The position numbers were made by a program, and so were the translations under genes. A stretch of DNA of 64,000 bases, from the NCBI GenBank assembly GCA_963831105.1, contig CAWHOS010000004.1:1-64000 (forward strand). Direction: 5' to 3'. Below the pieces are notes generated by a model. The model worked only from the letters and a program-made list of their open reading frames with translations. It did no database searches and was not told the origin of the DNA. Source of the DNA: DATFQI01 sp963831105 (GTDB taxonomy: Bacteria > Actinomycetota > Thermoleophilia > Solirubrobacterales > Solirubrobacteraceae). Below, piece by piece: positions 55,086-63,768 of the stretch (position 1 is its first letter; each line of letters opens with the position of its first letter).

Positions 55086-56138
55086 GTGGGTTTTCTGGAT
55101 CGCGTGATCGGAGTGGTGAACAAGGTCGGCACGCCGATCGACAGCCTGACCGACACCATCGGCCCCTCGCGATACAAGAAGGGCCAGGACCTCGAGGACG
55201 GGGGCCGGTCGGTGCCGGGCCGGATCGCCGGCATCGAGCGCAAGCTGGAATCCGGAGATGACACCGAGCTCTTCGCGCTCGAGTTCACCGGGCCAGACGG
55301 ACCGGTCCTGGCCGGCACGCGGATCCGGACGCGCGGGATGGAGCGACTCCGGCTCGGGATGCCCGTGCTCCTGCGTGTCGACGACGACGGCCACGCCGTG
55401 CTCGACTGGCAGGCGCTGTGCGCGCGCTGGGGGATCGGGTTCGCAGAGCCCGCGCAGCGGCCGCTGCGCTCGGCGCCGGACCCGGGCGTCAGCGACACGG
55501 CGCTCGACATGCGGGTCCAGAAACACCTGAAGAAGTGGACCCCCGCCCGCGCGAAGATCATGTCTTTCCAGCGGCGGACGATGTTCGGCGGGGTAGCCAC
55601 CCAGAACTGGGACGTGGAGCTGCAGCTCGCCGACGGCACGACGACCAGGGCCGGCGGCGAGTTGGTGCCGTTCTACGCGAGCTGGCTGGCGGTGCCCGGC
55701 GCCGACGTACCGATCGTGTTCGACCCGAACGACCCCGGCAAGGCCTCCGTGGACTGGCCGGCCGCCGCCAACGAAGCGGCCGATCGAGCCGGCGCCCTGG
55801 ACGACGCACCGCCGGCGGGCAGCATCGCGGCGGCCATCGAGCACGACCGCAGCGCCCCGCCGCAGACCGCCGTATCGACCACCGCGCCCCACACGGCCAC
55901 AGACCCAGACGTGGCGCCGATCGAGGGCGTCAGCCTCGAGACCTGGGCGGCGGTCGAGGTGGGCATCGGTCGCGACCGCGTCCCGCCCGCCGACCACGAT
56001 GCCTACGCCCAGCGCCATGGCGTCCCCGCCGGCCGCTGGGCAGCGGTCGGGGCGGCCTGGCACGCCCGGATGAGGGCCGACTGGCGGGTAGGGGCCAAGA
56101 TCGGCGAAGCGCTGGAGGCCGCACAGAAGAAGCGCTAG
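55086..56138 (+). CDS. Protein of unknown function (about 350 aa)
   Basis: Starts at GTG 55086 (VGFLDRVIGVVNKVGTPIDS), with GTG 55068 as the alternative. RSVPGRIAGIERKLESGDDT and ELQLADGTTTRAGGELVPFY suggest beta-barrel domains similar to SHOCT/DUF3592-like regions. A linker of about 60 residues near 250-280 is Ala/Pro/Thr-rich, and the end is a helical EAWRVGAKIGEALEAAQKKR-like tail. No signal peptide. I do not recognise it; related actinobacterial proteins are hypothetical. Confidence 0.7.
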   Translation: MGFLDRVIGVVNKVGTPIDSLTDTIGPSRYKKGQDLEDGGRSVPGRIAGIERKLESGDDTELFALEFTGPDGPVLAGTRIRTRGMERLRLGMPVLLRVDDDGHAVLDWQALCARWGIGFAEPAQRPLRSAPDPGVSDTALDMRVQKHLKKWTPARAKIMSFQRRTMFGGVATQNWDVELQLADGTTTRAGGELVPFYASWLAVPGADVPIVFDPNDPGKASVDWPAAANEAADRAGALDDAPPAGSIAAAIEHDRSAPPQTAVSTTAPHTATDPDVAPIEGVSLETWAAVEVGIGRDRVPPADHDAYAQRHGVPAGRWAAVGAAWHARMRADWRVGAKIGEALEAAQKKR

Positions 56139-56303
56139 CTGAGCGTTACGGCGGTCACCAGTGGACGTCGAGTCCGTCTCCTGCCGGCGTGCTCGGCTGC
56201 GGGACGGTACCCGTTGCGCTGCTCGATCGAGGCAGAACCCGACCTGCGGGTAGAAGGTCGATGAGGCGTATCGTTGGGACTGACAGACAAGGAGCGAGGA
56301 CCA

Positions 56304-56486
56304 GTGGCGACACCAAAGGAACGCGAGGAGCAGCGCAAGGAGGAGCGGAAGCGCGACTTCGAACGCCAGGTGGACACCGGGTCGCTCGTCGTGCGGCAGA
56401 TGACTCCCGAGGAGCGCGAGAAGTACGCCGAATCGCCTCAGGCGGCCGCGGAACGGGAGTCCCGGCGGGCGCGCAAGCGCAGCTGA
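56304..56486 (+). CDS. Small charged protein of unknown function (60 aa)
   Basis: VATPKEREEQRKEERKRDFE then RQVDTGSLVVRQMTPEEREK, ending RRARKRS. AGGA lies five bases before the GTG at 56304, with ATG-like start in frame at 56274 as an alternative. It is almost wholly charged helix. Similar short proteins with an SLVVRQMTPEE segment occur in actinobacteria, function unknown. Confidence 0.55.
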   Translation: MATPKEREEQRKEERKRDFERQVDTGSLVVRQMTPEEREKYAESPQAAAERESRRARKRS

Positions 56487-56498
56487 GGCCGGCTCGGG

Positions 56499-56879
56499 TC
56501 AGTCCCAGAAGTCCGGATATCGCTCGCTGTCCGGACCGTCGGGCTTCCGGCCGCCGATGCAGATCACCTCGAGGCCCTCTGGTCCTGCCTCGAAGGAACG
56601 GATCACCGCCGGCGCGACGCGCAGCGCATCCCAGGTGTCGATCTCGATCACCTCATCGTCGAGCTTGGCGCGACCGGAGCCAGCGACGATGACGTAGACC
56701 TCCTCTTGCTCGCGGTGCCGATGGCCCCAGGGCATGCGAGCGCCCGGCTCGTAGGTGAAGCGGCTGACGCCGAGCTCGGGCGACTCGAGCGCGTTCCTCG
56801 CGAAGCGCCACTGCATCGGCACGTCCGGCGGGCTCACGTCGCGAACGTCGTTGAAGTTCTTCTTGGTCCAGGTCGACAT
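56499..56879 (-). CDS. Cupin domain protein
   Basis: A 126-aa cupin: MSTWTKKNFNDVRDVSPPDV, then MPWGHRHREQEEVYVIVAGS (first motif), then EIDTWDALRVAPAVIRSFEA and GPEGLEVICIGGRKPDGPDS. It is a paralogue of 22239-22640 (shared EEVYV, KLD-E and EAGPEGLE). The ATG at 56879 was chosen for the match of the start. Its role is unknown. Confidence 0.85.
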   Translation of the reverse strand: MSTWTKKNFNDVRDVSPPDVPMQWRFARNALESPELGVSRFTYEPGARMPWGHRHREQEEVYVIVAGSGRAKLDDEVIEIDTWDALRVAPAVIRSFEAGPEGLEVICIGGRKPDGPDSERYPDFWD

Positions 56880-56927
56880 CGCGAGCAGCGTACGGCCGGC
56901 CGGGTACAAGCGGAGCTGTGCGGGGTG

Positions 56928-57689
56928 TCAAGGCGAGGACGGGCACGCAAGGTGGACGTCGACCCCGCCGACCGCGGACTGGGTCGCGCCGTGCGCCGTC
57001 TTCGTGTCGTAGTCGCTCGTCGCGGTGTCGATCGCCGTCTGGGCGTCCGCTTGATGCGTGTCGGCTGCCGCCTGGAGGTTGGTGGTCGCGTCCTGCGGAT
57101 CGCTGCCCGTCGCCTTGACGGTCAGCGGCAGCGGCTTCACGACCTTGTCGGTGACGTCGAAGTGCATGACCTCGTGCGCCCGGAGCGCGGCCTTGTACTT
57201 GTTGACTGCCTCCTGGTCGGCCTTGGTCATCTCCGGCCAGGCCGGGACGATCACCTCTGCGGTCGACGAGGCGTCGTAGGCCCAGGTGATGTCGACCTCC
57301 GCCTGCTGCGTGCCGTCGGGGAGCTTCTTCGATCGGATCTTGCCGGCGGTGGGCTTGTAGACGGGCTGGGCTTCGCCCGTGTACGTGCCGGAGTTCAGCC
57401 ACGCGACCGCGGCGTTGCAGTCGTCGAACTCCTTCGTCGTCTCCTTGATGGCCGGGCGCTTGCCGCCGACGGATCCGACGGTCGGGCCCGCCGTGCTCGT
57501 GCCCGATGCGGCCGTAGGTTGGCGAGCGAGGACGCTGCCGGCGAGCATCCGGCACACGGCCGCGTTGCCGGCGCTCTTCTGCAACCTCATGAGCAGAGCC
57601 GGCGCCCCTCCGAGGGCCGCAGCCACACCGCTCTGGTGCGCTGCACCGGACTCAGGCTCGCGAGCGTCTTCATGACGCACCACCGACAT
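56928..57689 (-). CDS. DUF922-like zinc protease domain protein with an AGNxAV segment
   Basis: About 253 aa from ATG 57689 (or 265 aa from 57725). Near 40-60, LLMRLQKSAGNAAVCRMLAG resembles the LQR(S/T)AGNxAV segment of proteins that associate with extracellular contractile injection systems. The C-terminal half is a DUF922-like domain with ALRAHEVMHFDVTDK, an HExxH zinc site. The end is rich in Ala/Asp/Thr and has two Cys. No signal peptide is seen. No phage-tail-like genes are adjacent. The function is inferred only. Confidence 0.6.
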   Translation of the reverse strand: MSVVRHEDAREPESGAAHQSGVAAALGGAPALLMRLQKSAGNAAVCRMLAGSVLARQPTAASGTSTAGPTVGSVGGKRPAIKETTKEFDDCNAAVAWLNSGTYTGEAQPVYKPTAGKIRSKKLPDGTQQAEVDITWAYDASSTAEVIVPAWPEMTKADQEAVNKYKAALRAHEVMHFDVTDKVVKPLPLTVKATGSDPQDATTNLQAAADTHQADAQTAIDTATSDYDTKTAHGATQSAVGGVDVHLACPSSP

Positions 57690-57861
57690 GGAGCCATTCA
57701 ACCAGTTCGACCGACGCCCGGACACAGGCGCAGGCGATACCCGACGAGCTGTAGCGCGGTGCCGGCCGGGCTACGCGCCGCCGCGCGAGCCGCCCCGCTG
57801 ACTCGCTGGGATGATGCGCCGGCGGAGAGTGCGCGCCTGACCCAGAGGAGGAGTGCAGCTC

Positions 57862-59259
57862 GTGGAAACGGATTATCTCGTCATCGGGGCCGGCGCCAGC
57901 GGCCTGGCCTTCGTCGATGCGCTTGTGGCCGAGGCCGACGTCGATGTGACGGTGGTCGACCGGCGACCGGCGCCGGGTGGGCACTGGGTGGACGCGTATC
58001 CGTTCGTTCGCCTGCACACGCCGTCGGCGTACTACGGGGTGAACTCGCTCGCGCTCGGCGAGGACCGCATCGACGAGCAGGGCGAGAATGCGGGCTACTA
58101 CGAGCGAGCGACCGGGGCAGAGGTGTGCGAGCACTTCGCGGAGGGGGCCGCCCACCTCGAGCGGACGGGGCGGGTGCGCGTCCTCGCGTCGCACGAGCAC
58201 GTGGGCGGGCCGGAGGGGCGAGTGCGAAATCTGCGTACGGGCGAGCACCACGACGTGACGGTGCGGCGGAAGGTGGTCGACGCGCGCTACCTCGAGCCGT
58301 CGGTGCCCGCCACTCACACGCCGGGCTTCGGCGTTGCGTCGGGCGCGCGCGTGGTGCCCGTGAACGACCTTCCGCGCTTCGCCGGCGAGGCTGCGTCGTT
58401 CTGCGTGCTCGGCGCCGGCAAGACAGCCGTGGACGCGTGCGTGTGGCTCCTGGACAACGGCATCCAGCCGGACGCGATCCGGTGGGTCCGCCCACGCGAC
58501 GCGTGGTTCCACGATCGGCGCCAGTTCCAGCCGCTGGAGCAGGTGGGCGGCATCATGACGGGGATCTCGCTCGACGCGGAGGCAGGCGCGCAGGCCACGG
58601 ACATCGACGACCTGTTCGACCGGCTCGAGGCCTCGGGGCGACTCGTTCGAATCGATCCCTCGACGCCCGCCTCGATGTACCGCGGCACGATGCTCAGCGC
58701 CCACGAGCTGCGCGCGGTGCGGCAGATCGAGAACGTGGTGAGACTCGGCCGCGTCCGGCGCGTGGAGACCGACCGCATCGTCCTCGAACGCGGCGAGGTG
58801 GCGACGAGCACCGAGGTCCTGCACGTCGACTGCACGGCGCTCGGCCTGCGCGACGTCCCCGCGACGCCGATCTTCCAGCCGGGTCGGATCGTGCTGCAGC
58901 AGGTCCGGCATCTGTCGCCGTCGTTCAACGCGGCGCTCGTGGGATTCGTCGAAGCGCATCGGGACGACGACGCCGAAAAGAACCGGCTGTGCCCACCGAA
59001 CCCCTACCCCAGCAGCATGGCGGACTGGCCGCGCATGGTGAGCAGCACGTGGAGGGCGGAGCGCCGCTGGCTGACCGATCCCGACGTCTCGAGATGGGTC
59101 GCCGCAAGCAGGCTCAACCTGCTGCGAGCGCTTCCGGATCACCTCGCCGAAACTGAGGTCCAGACCGCACTCGAGCGCTTCGTCGCTCACGTCGGGCCGG
59201 CCATCGAGCGGCTGAAGGCGCTCGACGGATCGGCGCGTGCCGGCGTCAGTGTCGCTTAG
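57862..59259 (+). CDS. FAD-dependent oxidoreductase / NAD(P)-binding monooxygenase
   Basis: A protein of about 465 aa: VETDYLVIGAGASGLAFVDA (FAD site), then GGHWVDAYPFVRLHTPSAYY, SFCVLGAGKTAVDACVWLLD (second nucleotide site), and DCTALGLRDVPATPIFQPGR. It has no signal peptide. GGAGGAG lies about eight bases before GTG 57862, which I favour over GTG 57853. The protein lies alone between convergent and divergent single genes. Substrate unknown. Confidence 0.85.
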   Translation: METDYLVIGAGASGLAFVDALVAEADVDVTVVDRRPAPGGHWVDAYPFVRLHTPSAYYGVNSLALGEDRIDEQGENAGYYERATGAEVCEHFAEGAAHLERTGRVRVLASHEHVGGPEGRVRNLRTGEHHDVTVRRKVVDARYLEPSVPATHTPGFGVASGARVVPVNDLPRFAGEAASFCVLGAGKTAVDACVWLLDNGIQPDAIRWVRPRDAWFHDRRQFQPLEQVGGIMTGISLDAEAGAQATDIDDLFDRLEASGRLVRIDPSTPASMYRGTMLSAHELRAVRQIENVVRLGRVRRVETDRIVLERGEVATSTEVLHVDCTALGLRDVPATPIFQPGRIVLQQVRHLSPSFNAALVGFVEAHRDDDAEKNRLCPPNPYPSSMADWPRMVSSTWRAERRWLTDPDVSRWVAASRLNLLRALPDHLAETEVQTALERFVAHVGPAIERLKALDGSARAGVSVA

Positions 59260-59313
59260 CGCGAGAACGACAACAGGCGCCGACGCCACCGAAGCGTCCG
59301 CTCGCCGCGGCCG

Positions 59314-59655
59314 CTACGCGAGGTTCCAACCGAAATACACCTCGATCTCGGCAACCAGGTCGCCCTCGAAGGTGAGCACTTCGGTGTTCCGGAACCGGGA
59401 ACCATCCTTGCGGGTTGCGTCGTACGTGACGACAACCTCAGCGCCCGCCTCGATGATCCGGGCGAAGTCGAACGCGCCCTCGCTTCCGGATCCCGGCCAG
59501 CATCTTTCGAAGTACCCGGCCCGATCGAGGTAGGGGTCTGGCGGGGAGTGGAAGCTCAAGCTGGGGGCGAGGAGCGACTCGATCCTTTCGCGGTCGCCGG
59601 CGGCGTATGCCTTGAATACGTCACGTGCCAGGTCGGTTCGGTTGGTAGCCGACAT
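59314..59655 (-). CDS. SnoaL-like / NTF2-fold protein
   Basis: A 113-aa protein: MSATNRTDLARDVFKAYAAG, then DRERIESLLAPSLSFHSPPD, FDFARIIEAGAEVVVTYDAT and VLTFEGDLVAEIEVYFGWNL. It is the classic NTF2-fold layout. GGAGGA lies four bases before ATG 59655. Function unknown; the third NTF2-fold gene in the window besides the sigma-factor domain. Confidence 0.87.
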   Translation of the reverse strand: MSATNRTDLARDVFKAYAAGDRERIESLLAPSLSFHSPPDPYLDRAGYFERCWPGSGSEGAFDFARIIEAGAEVVVTYDATRKDGSRFRNTEVLTFEGDLVAEIEVYFGWNLA

Positions 59656-59778
59656 CGGGTCCTCCCTTGTGGCGGTGTCGTCAAACCTACGACCGGCTGC
59701 AATGGCCGATCTCATCGCTTCCGCCGGCTTTGGCCGGCCGCGAACCCATCGCGCTTGAGCTGGGCACGGCGCGTACGG

Positions 59779-60059
59779 TCAGCCCGATGTCGGCGAATCG
59801 TCGCCAGTATTCGGAGTTGACTTTGTCGGCTGTCGCTCTGACGGCCGCGTCGCGGCGCGGACGCCGATCGCGACATAGAGCCCGCCGCCATGAACGCGGC
59901 GATCGCTCCGATCGCCTTCAGCGCGCCGAGCCCGAACGCAGCTCCGACAGCGACGACGGCAAGGCCACCAGCGAGTAGTAGCCACGGAGCCGCCGCAAGG
60001 CGACCGCTCGGCTCTTCACGAAACGCCTGCCCCGGTCGAAGCAGGGGACCCAGGCGCAT
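59779..60059 (-). CDS. Small membrane protein, frameshift in the second half
   Basis: Starts MRLGPLLRPGQAFREEPSGR and has two hydrophobic segments, PWLLLAGGLAVVAVGAAFGL and ALKAIGAIAAFMAAG. A missing base near 59881 shifts the frame; restoring it gives LYVAIGVRAATRPSERQPTK and an end at 59779 (about 93 aa). As read the product runs on to 59712 with an arginine-rich tail. No family is recognised. Confidence 0.6.
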
Positions 60060-60118
60060 CGGATGAAGCTTGCCGTATCGCCCGGTCCCAGCGCTGCAGC
60101 GTTGCCTCTAAGCGGCGG

Positions 60119-60547
60119 TCAGCAAAGGCTGCGGTCCACGCGGAACCCGACTCGCTCATAGAGCCGCTGCGCAGGGTTGCCGACCGTCACGGCAAGCGTC
60201 CACTCCGTGGCACCCATGGCGCTGAGTCGATTGCCGCTGCGGATGACAAGCGCGGTTCCGACACCTCGGTTGCGCCATTCCGGCGAGACCAAAGCGAAGG
60301 CAAGCAGGAGATGTGCCCGGTCCAGGGTCACCACGGTTGCTCCGATCAACTGTTGGTCCAAGGTCGCGAGGAGGCTCGCATCCCATTCCACGGCGCCGTA
60401 CTCGCCCGCGATAGTCCGCCGCGCCTCGCTTGCATGGAACTCCGGAGGCTGGCCGTGGTCATCCACTGTGCCTGCGTAGGCGCTGACCATGAGCGATCCC
60501 AGGGCGCTGGCATCATCGGGTCGAAGGCGACGAACGAGTACGCCCAT
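60119..60547 (-). CDS. GNAT family N-acetyltransferase
   Basis: A 142-aa GNAT: MGVLVRRLRPDDASALGSLM, then AVEWDASLLATLDQQLIGAT, then LLAFALVSPEWRNRGVGTAL (acetyl-CoA loop Q/RxxGxG/A) and WTLAVTVGNPAQRLYERVGF. ATG 60547 is the start of the GNAT fold; the open frame reaches further upstream. The acceptor is unknown. Confidence 0.85.
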   Translation of the reverse strand: MGVLVRRLRPDDASALGSLMVSAYAGTVDDHGQPPEFHASEARRTIAGEYGAVEWDASLLATLDQQLIGATVVTLDRAHLLLAFALVSPEWRNRGVGTALVIRSGNRLSAMGATEWTLAVTVGNPAQRLYERVGFRVDRSLC

Positions 60548-60804
60548 CGGCAGTCGCGGTTCGGCGCTGCGATGGAGTACCGCTCGCATTGGGTTCGTCG
60601 CACGATCTGTCGAGCCCACCGACTCATCATGCAACTTTGGTCAGGCTCCCGCTGTCGCCTGGACGCGGCAGCCACGCGACCTCCGCAGACTGCCGCTTCT
60701 GCCTCTAAGGAGCAGCGCAGCGAGCGGCAACAGAACTACTCAGCGCGCTGCGCCCCGTCGTCCCAAGCTGAAGACCCGCGACTCTGCATGAACCGCTCGA
60801 TCTG

Positions 60805-61749
60805 TCAGCCGCCCGGACCCCGCAGCTTCCGCCGTAGCTCCGCCGTCAGCCCGTCGTCGCCGAGCTTGTCGATCAGCCACTCGCCCGTCGCGGTACGTCG
60901 CAGCTGGACCGTGTCGATCTCGACGCCGTCTTTCGAGAGCGTGGCGGCCGCTCGGTCGCCGCTGATGGCGATTCTCTGGGCCTTCGCGCCGCGGTGCTCC
61001 CATGCCCACCCCTTGCCCGAGGGCGTGCTCGAGGCGGGTAACAACCACGCTTTGCAGGCCTCGGTGGGCTTGCCGCCCACCAGTCGGCACCCTATCTGCT
61101 TGCAGACGGACGAGGCCGTGTATGCGTTGCAGGCCTGCTCGGTGGAGGCAAACACCCGCACCCAGTTGTTGGCGGTCTCGGCGATCTGCTCCCTCGCCCC
61201 CGACCACGCGACGGGGAAGCTCACGGACGCGACGATGCCGACGGACGGGCGGTCGAGCCGGCACCAGCCAGAGACGTCGCGCGGGAAGCGGTAGCTCAGG
61301 CTCGTCTCGCCGGCCGGCCAGCGCCGGAAGACTGTGGTCTCGCTTCGCGGATCACCCGGCGGCGCGGCGACGTTCGTGCCGCAGGTCGCGCTGATCTCCG
61401 CGCCGCTGACCGCTTCGAAGGTCGCGTTGGGCCTATTTGGGAGCAGCTGCACCGTCAGTACCCGGCCGTCGAGGCTGAAGCGCACGCCGTACTCGACGTC
61501 GGTCGCGACGACCTTCTTACCCGGCGGCGCCGCCTCCCGTTCGACGTCCGACTCGCGCGCGACGGTCACGACGACCGCGACGAGGGCGACGATGAGGGCG
61601 GCGCCCGCCGCGATACGCGCCAGGGTGGCGCGCCTCAGCAGTCGCGGGTAGCGCCCGGCCGCGAGGCGTCCGCGCGGACTGCGCCGCTCGTAGCGGTCCA
61701 TCGCCTCGACGAGGTCGGTGTGCAGGCCGCTGATGAAGTCCTCGCTCAT
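60805..61749 (-). CDS. Membrane-anchored protein, probable anti-sigma-like partner of the ECF sigma
   Basis: A 314-aa protein: MSEDFISGLHTDLVEAMDRY (cytoplasmic), one transmembrane segment IAAGAALIVALVAVVVTVA near 46-64, and a long outer domain with at least six Cys (ATCGTN, GWCRLD, QACNAYTASSVCKQIGC). The start ATG overlaps the stop of the upstream ECF sigma (ATGA). This is the normal position for an anti-sigma factor; the N-terminal 45 residues could bind the sigma, but no zinc HxxxCxxC motif is present. The sensing role is inference. Confidence 0.7.
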   Translation of the reverse strand: MSEDFISGLHTDLVEAMDRYERRSPRGRLAAGRYPRLLRRATLARIAAGAALIVALVAVVVTVARESDVEREAAPPGKKVVATDVEYGVRFSLDGRVLTVQLLPNRPNATFEAVSGAEISATCGTNVAAPPGDPRSETTVFRRWPAGETSLSYRFPRDVSGWCRLDRPSVGIVASVSFPVAWSGAREQIAETANNWVRVFASTEQACNAYTASSVCKQIGCRLVGGKPTEACKAWLLPASSTPSGKGWAWEHRGAKAQRIAISGDRAAATLSKDGVEIDTVQLRRTATGEWLIDKLGDDGLTAELRRKLRGPGG

Positions 61750-62288
61750 CTCGCGTTCCTGAGTCGTCCTCGTAGCGACGCCAGGCCGCGGCTGACGCGC
61801 ATGCGCACCGCGGTCTCCGAGGTGCCCAGCTCGGACGCGATCTCCGGGTACGGGCGCTCGTCGAGCACGCGCGCCTGGATCGCGGCTTGTTGATCGGCGG
61901 GCAGCTGCTTCCAGCGGTCCAGCGTGACCTCTTCGCCGAGCGCGCGGATCAGCGCGGTGTCCTCCTCGCCCAAGGGGCGGCGCTCCATCGCCAGCCGCCG
62001 GCGCGCCCGCTTTTCCGCGAACCCGCGGCGCTGGTAGTCGACGAGCTTGCGGTGCGCGATCGTGAGCAACCACGCGCCTGCAGGCGCCGCGCCCGGCCGG
62101 AACCGTCGCCGCGCGACGATCGCCGCCGCGAACGTCTCGGCCGTCAGATCGGCCGCCGCCTCCGCATCGCCGGTCCGCCGCATCATGTACCCCAGAACCT
62201 CCCGCACGTGTCGCTGGTAAAAGCACCCGAAGTGCTCCGGCTCACCGCTCGCCAGCAGATCCTCATCGGTGAGCTGATCGCCGATCAC
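61746..62288 (-). CDS. RNA polymerase sigma factor, ECF subfamily
   Basis: A 180-aa ECF sigma: FGCFYQRHVREVLGYMMRRT then GDAEAAADLTAETFAAAIVA (region 2), then AWLLTIAHRKLVDYQRRGFA and LPADQQAAIQARVLDERPYP then EIASELGTSETAVRMRVSRG (region 4). It lacks the extra domain of the 28108 sigma. Its stop overlaps the start of the membrane partner, so the two form a bicistronic unit. Confidence 0.92.
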   Translation of the reverse strand: MIGDQLTDEDLLASGEPEHFGCFYQRHVREVLGYMMRRTGDAEAAADLTAETFAAAIVARRRFRPGAAPAGAWLLTIAHRKLVDYQRRGFAEKRARRRLAMERRPLGEEDTALIRALGEEVTLDRWKQLPADQQAAIQARVLDERPYPEIASELGTSETAVRMRVSRGLASLRGRLRNAR

Positions 62289-62659
62289 GTGATGCCGACC
62301 ATCTCACGTCCGGAGCCGGAGCCGTCTCGTTCCATCACCCGTTAACTCGAAGCAGGGCGGCGATTTGTAACGACACGAAGACCGGCCGCTGCTGCGTTCG
62401 CCTGGATGCGACAGCTCGCAGAGACCTCGCGAACCGTCGGCGAAGCAGCGATCGTTGAGCCGGGCCCGCCTAAGCCGCCAGGGGACGACCGGTACGGCTC
62501 CTCGGGACCCGAAGGGCGAGGATCGCGACCCCACACAGAGCAGATGGCCCAGGCGATTGGCGATAGCTGGCCCCACCGAGGCAGCTCAAGGTGGGTGGCG
62601 TACGCAGGGGCAGCCACCCGAGGGTCCGATGGTGGCTCGCACCGGACGTCAGGGCGCGG
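62289..62659. other. Gene-free stretch of about 370 bp containing a dispersed repeat copy
   Basis: Apart from the repeat at 62425-62555 there is no supported gene. The gap lies between the ECF sigma start (minus) and the end of the DUF1272 gene (also minus), so the sigma promoter probably lies here. Confidence 0.4.
62425..62555 (-). repeat. Dispersed intergenic repeat, copy 2 (about 131 bp)
   Basis: This is the inverted counterpart of 5451-5581, with the 34-bp identical block at 62438-62471 and a shared GGTCGCGATC segment. The inverted copy lies about 57 kb from copy 1. It is upstream of the ECF sigma factor gene. Confidence 0.75.
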
Positions 62660-62896
62660 TCAGCAGTTCTGCGGCGCGTAGACCCGACGGGTCGAAGCAG
62701 GGTCACGAGCCAGCGCGGCAGGAGGCCGGATGGGCCGCCGCTCGAACCCGCCGCCGCAGTTGGGGCACACGCCGCCGAGCCGGTTCTCCACGCAGTCGGC
62801 GCAGAACGTGCACTCGTAGGTGCAGATCCGCGCGTCCGGGGAGTCCGGAGGCAGGTCGCGGTCGCAGCACTCACACGACGGGCGGAGCTCGAGCAT
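62660..62896 (-). CDS. DUF1272 zinc-ribbon protein
   Basis: A 78-aa protein: MLELRPSCECCDRDLPPDSP, then ICTYECTFCADCVENRLGGV and CPNCGGGFERRPIRPPAALA. The Cys-rich layout (CECC, CTYECTFCADC, CPNC) is the DUF1272 family, a small zinc-binding protein of unknown function. Complete by length. Confidence 0.9.
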   Translation of the reverse strand: MLELRPSCECCDRDLPPDSPDARICTYECTFCADCVENRLGGVCPNCGGGFERRPIRPPAALARDPASTRRVYAPQNC

Positions 62897-62906
62897 GCGG
62901 CCGATC

Positions 62907-63719
62907 CTATGCGGCCGCCCGCATCGCGGCGAACTCGATGAGGTCGGCCGCGAAGCGATCCGGGCGCTCCCAGTGCAGCGCGTGGCCGCCGCCCTCGTAG
63001 ATGCGCAGCTCGGCGCCGGGGATCCAGCCGAGCAGGTCGTCCTGGTCGGTGCGCGGCACGAACGCGTCGCGCTCGCCGTAACAGAGCAGCGCCGGCGCGA
63101 GGATCGTCCCGCGCGGCTCGGGCCGGGCGTCGATCATGCCCTGGAGCGCCGCGCGCCAGACCCGCGCCGGCGGCTTGCAGGTCTCCTCGACGACCATCTC
63201 CATGAAGGCCTCGGGCACCGGGCGGGCCAGCGTGCTGTCCTGCCACTCGCGGGCGTAGGCGGGGTCGATCGGGTCGCCCAGGGCGCGGAACTCCTCGACC
63301 AGCCCGGCGATGCCGGGGTTCTCGTGGAAGGTCGCGAACGCGCCCGCGAGCACCACGCCCAGCACGCGGTCCGGGTATTCCGCCGCGACCCGGCGGGCGG
63401 TCCACGAGCCCATGGAATGACCGGCGACGATCGCGCGCTCGATCCCGAGCGCGTCCATCACCTCGATCACGTCGGCGGCCATCCGCCCGGCGTCGTAGCC
63501 GTCGGCGGGCTTGCCGGCGTCGCCGTGGCCGCGGGCGGTGATCGCGATCGCCCGGATGGAGTGCGGCAGTGCCGCCAACACGGGCTCGTAGGAGCGATGG
63601 GAGTCGGTGATGCCGTGCAGCAGGACGAGCGGGACGCCGTCGGGGTGGCCCTGCTCGGCGTAGGGGATCAGGAGGCCGTCGCCGATCTCGACGGCGGCAG
63701 CGGTGTGCAGTGGTGTCAT
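62907..63719 (-). CDS. Alpha/beta hydrolase
   Basis: A 270-aa alpha/beta hydrolase: VPLVLLHGITDSHRSYEPVL (oxyanion strand), then IVAGHSMGSWTARRVAAEYP with the nucleophile Ser in GHSMG, and IYEGGGHALHWERPDRFAAD with the catalytic His. ATG at 63719. Substrate unknown; esterase or haloperoxidase-like proteins are common. Ten bases from the DUF1272 gene and on the same strand. Confidence 0.92.
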   Translation of the reverse strand: MTPLHTAAAVEIGDGLLIPYAEQGHPDGVPLVLLHGITDSHRSYEPVLAALPHSIRAIAITARGHGDAGKPADGYDAGRMAADVIEVMDALGIERAIVAGHSMGSWTARRVAAEYPDRVLGVVLAGAFATFHENPGIAGLVEEFRALGDPIDPAYAREWQDSTLARPVPEAFMEMVVEETCKPPARVWRAALQGMIDARPEPRGTILAPALLCYGERDAFVPRTDQDDLLGWIPGAELRIYEGGGHALHWERPDRFAADLIEFAAMRAAA

Positions 63720-63768
63720 GCCACCCGGGACGCCGCGCCGGGCGCGGCATTCCCGGGTGTGCGGAGCC

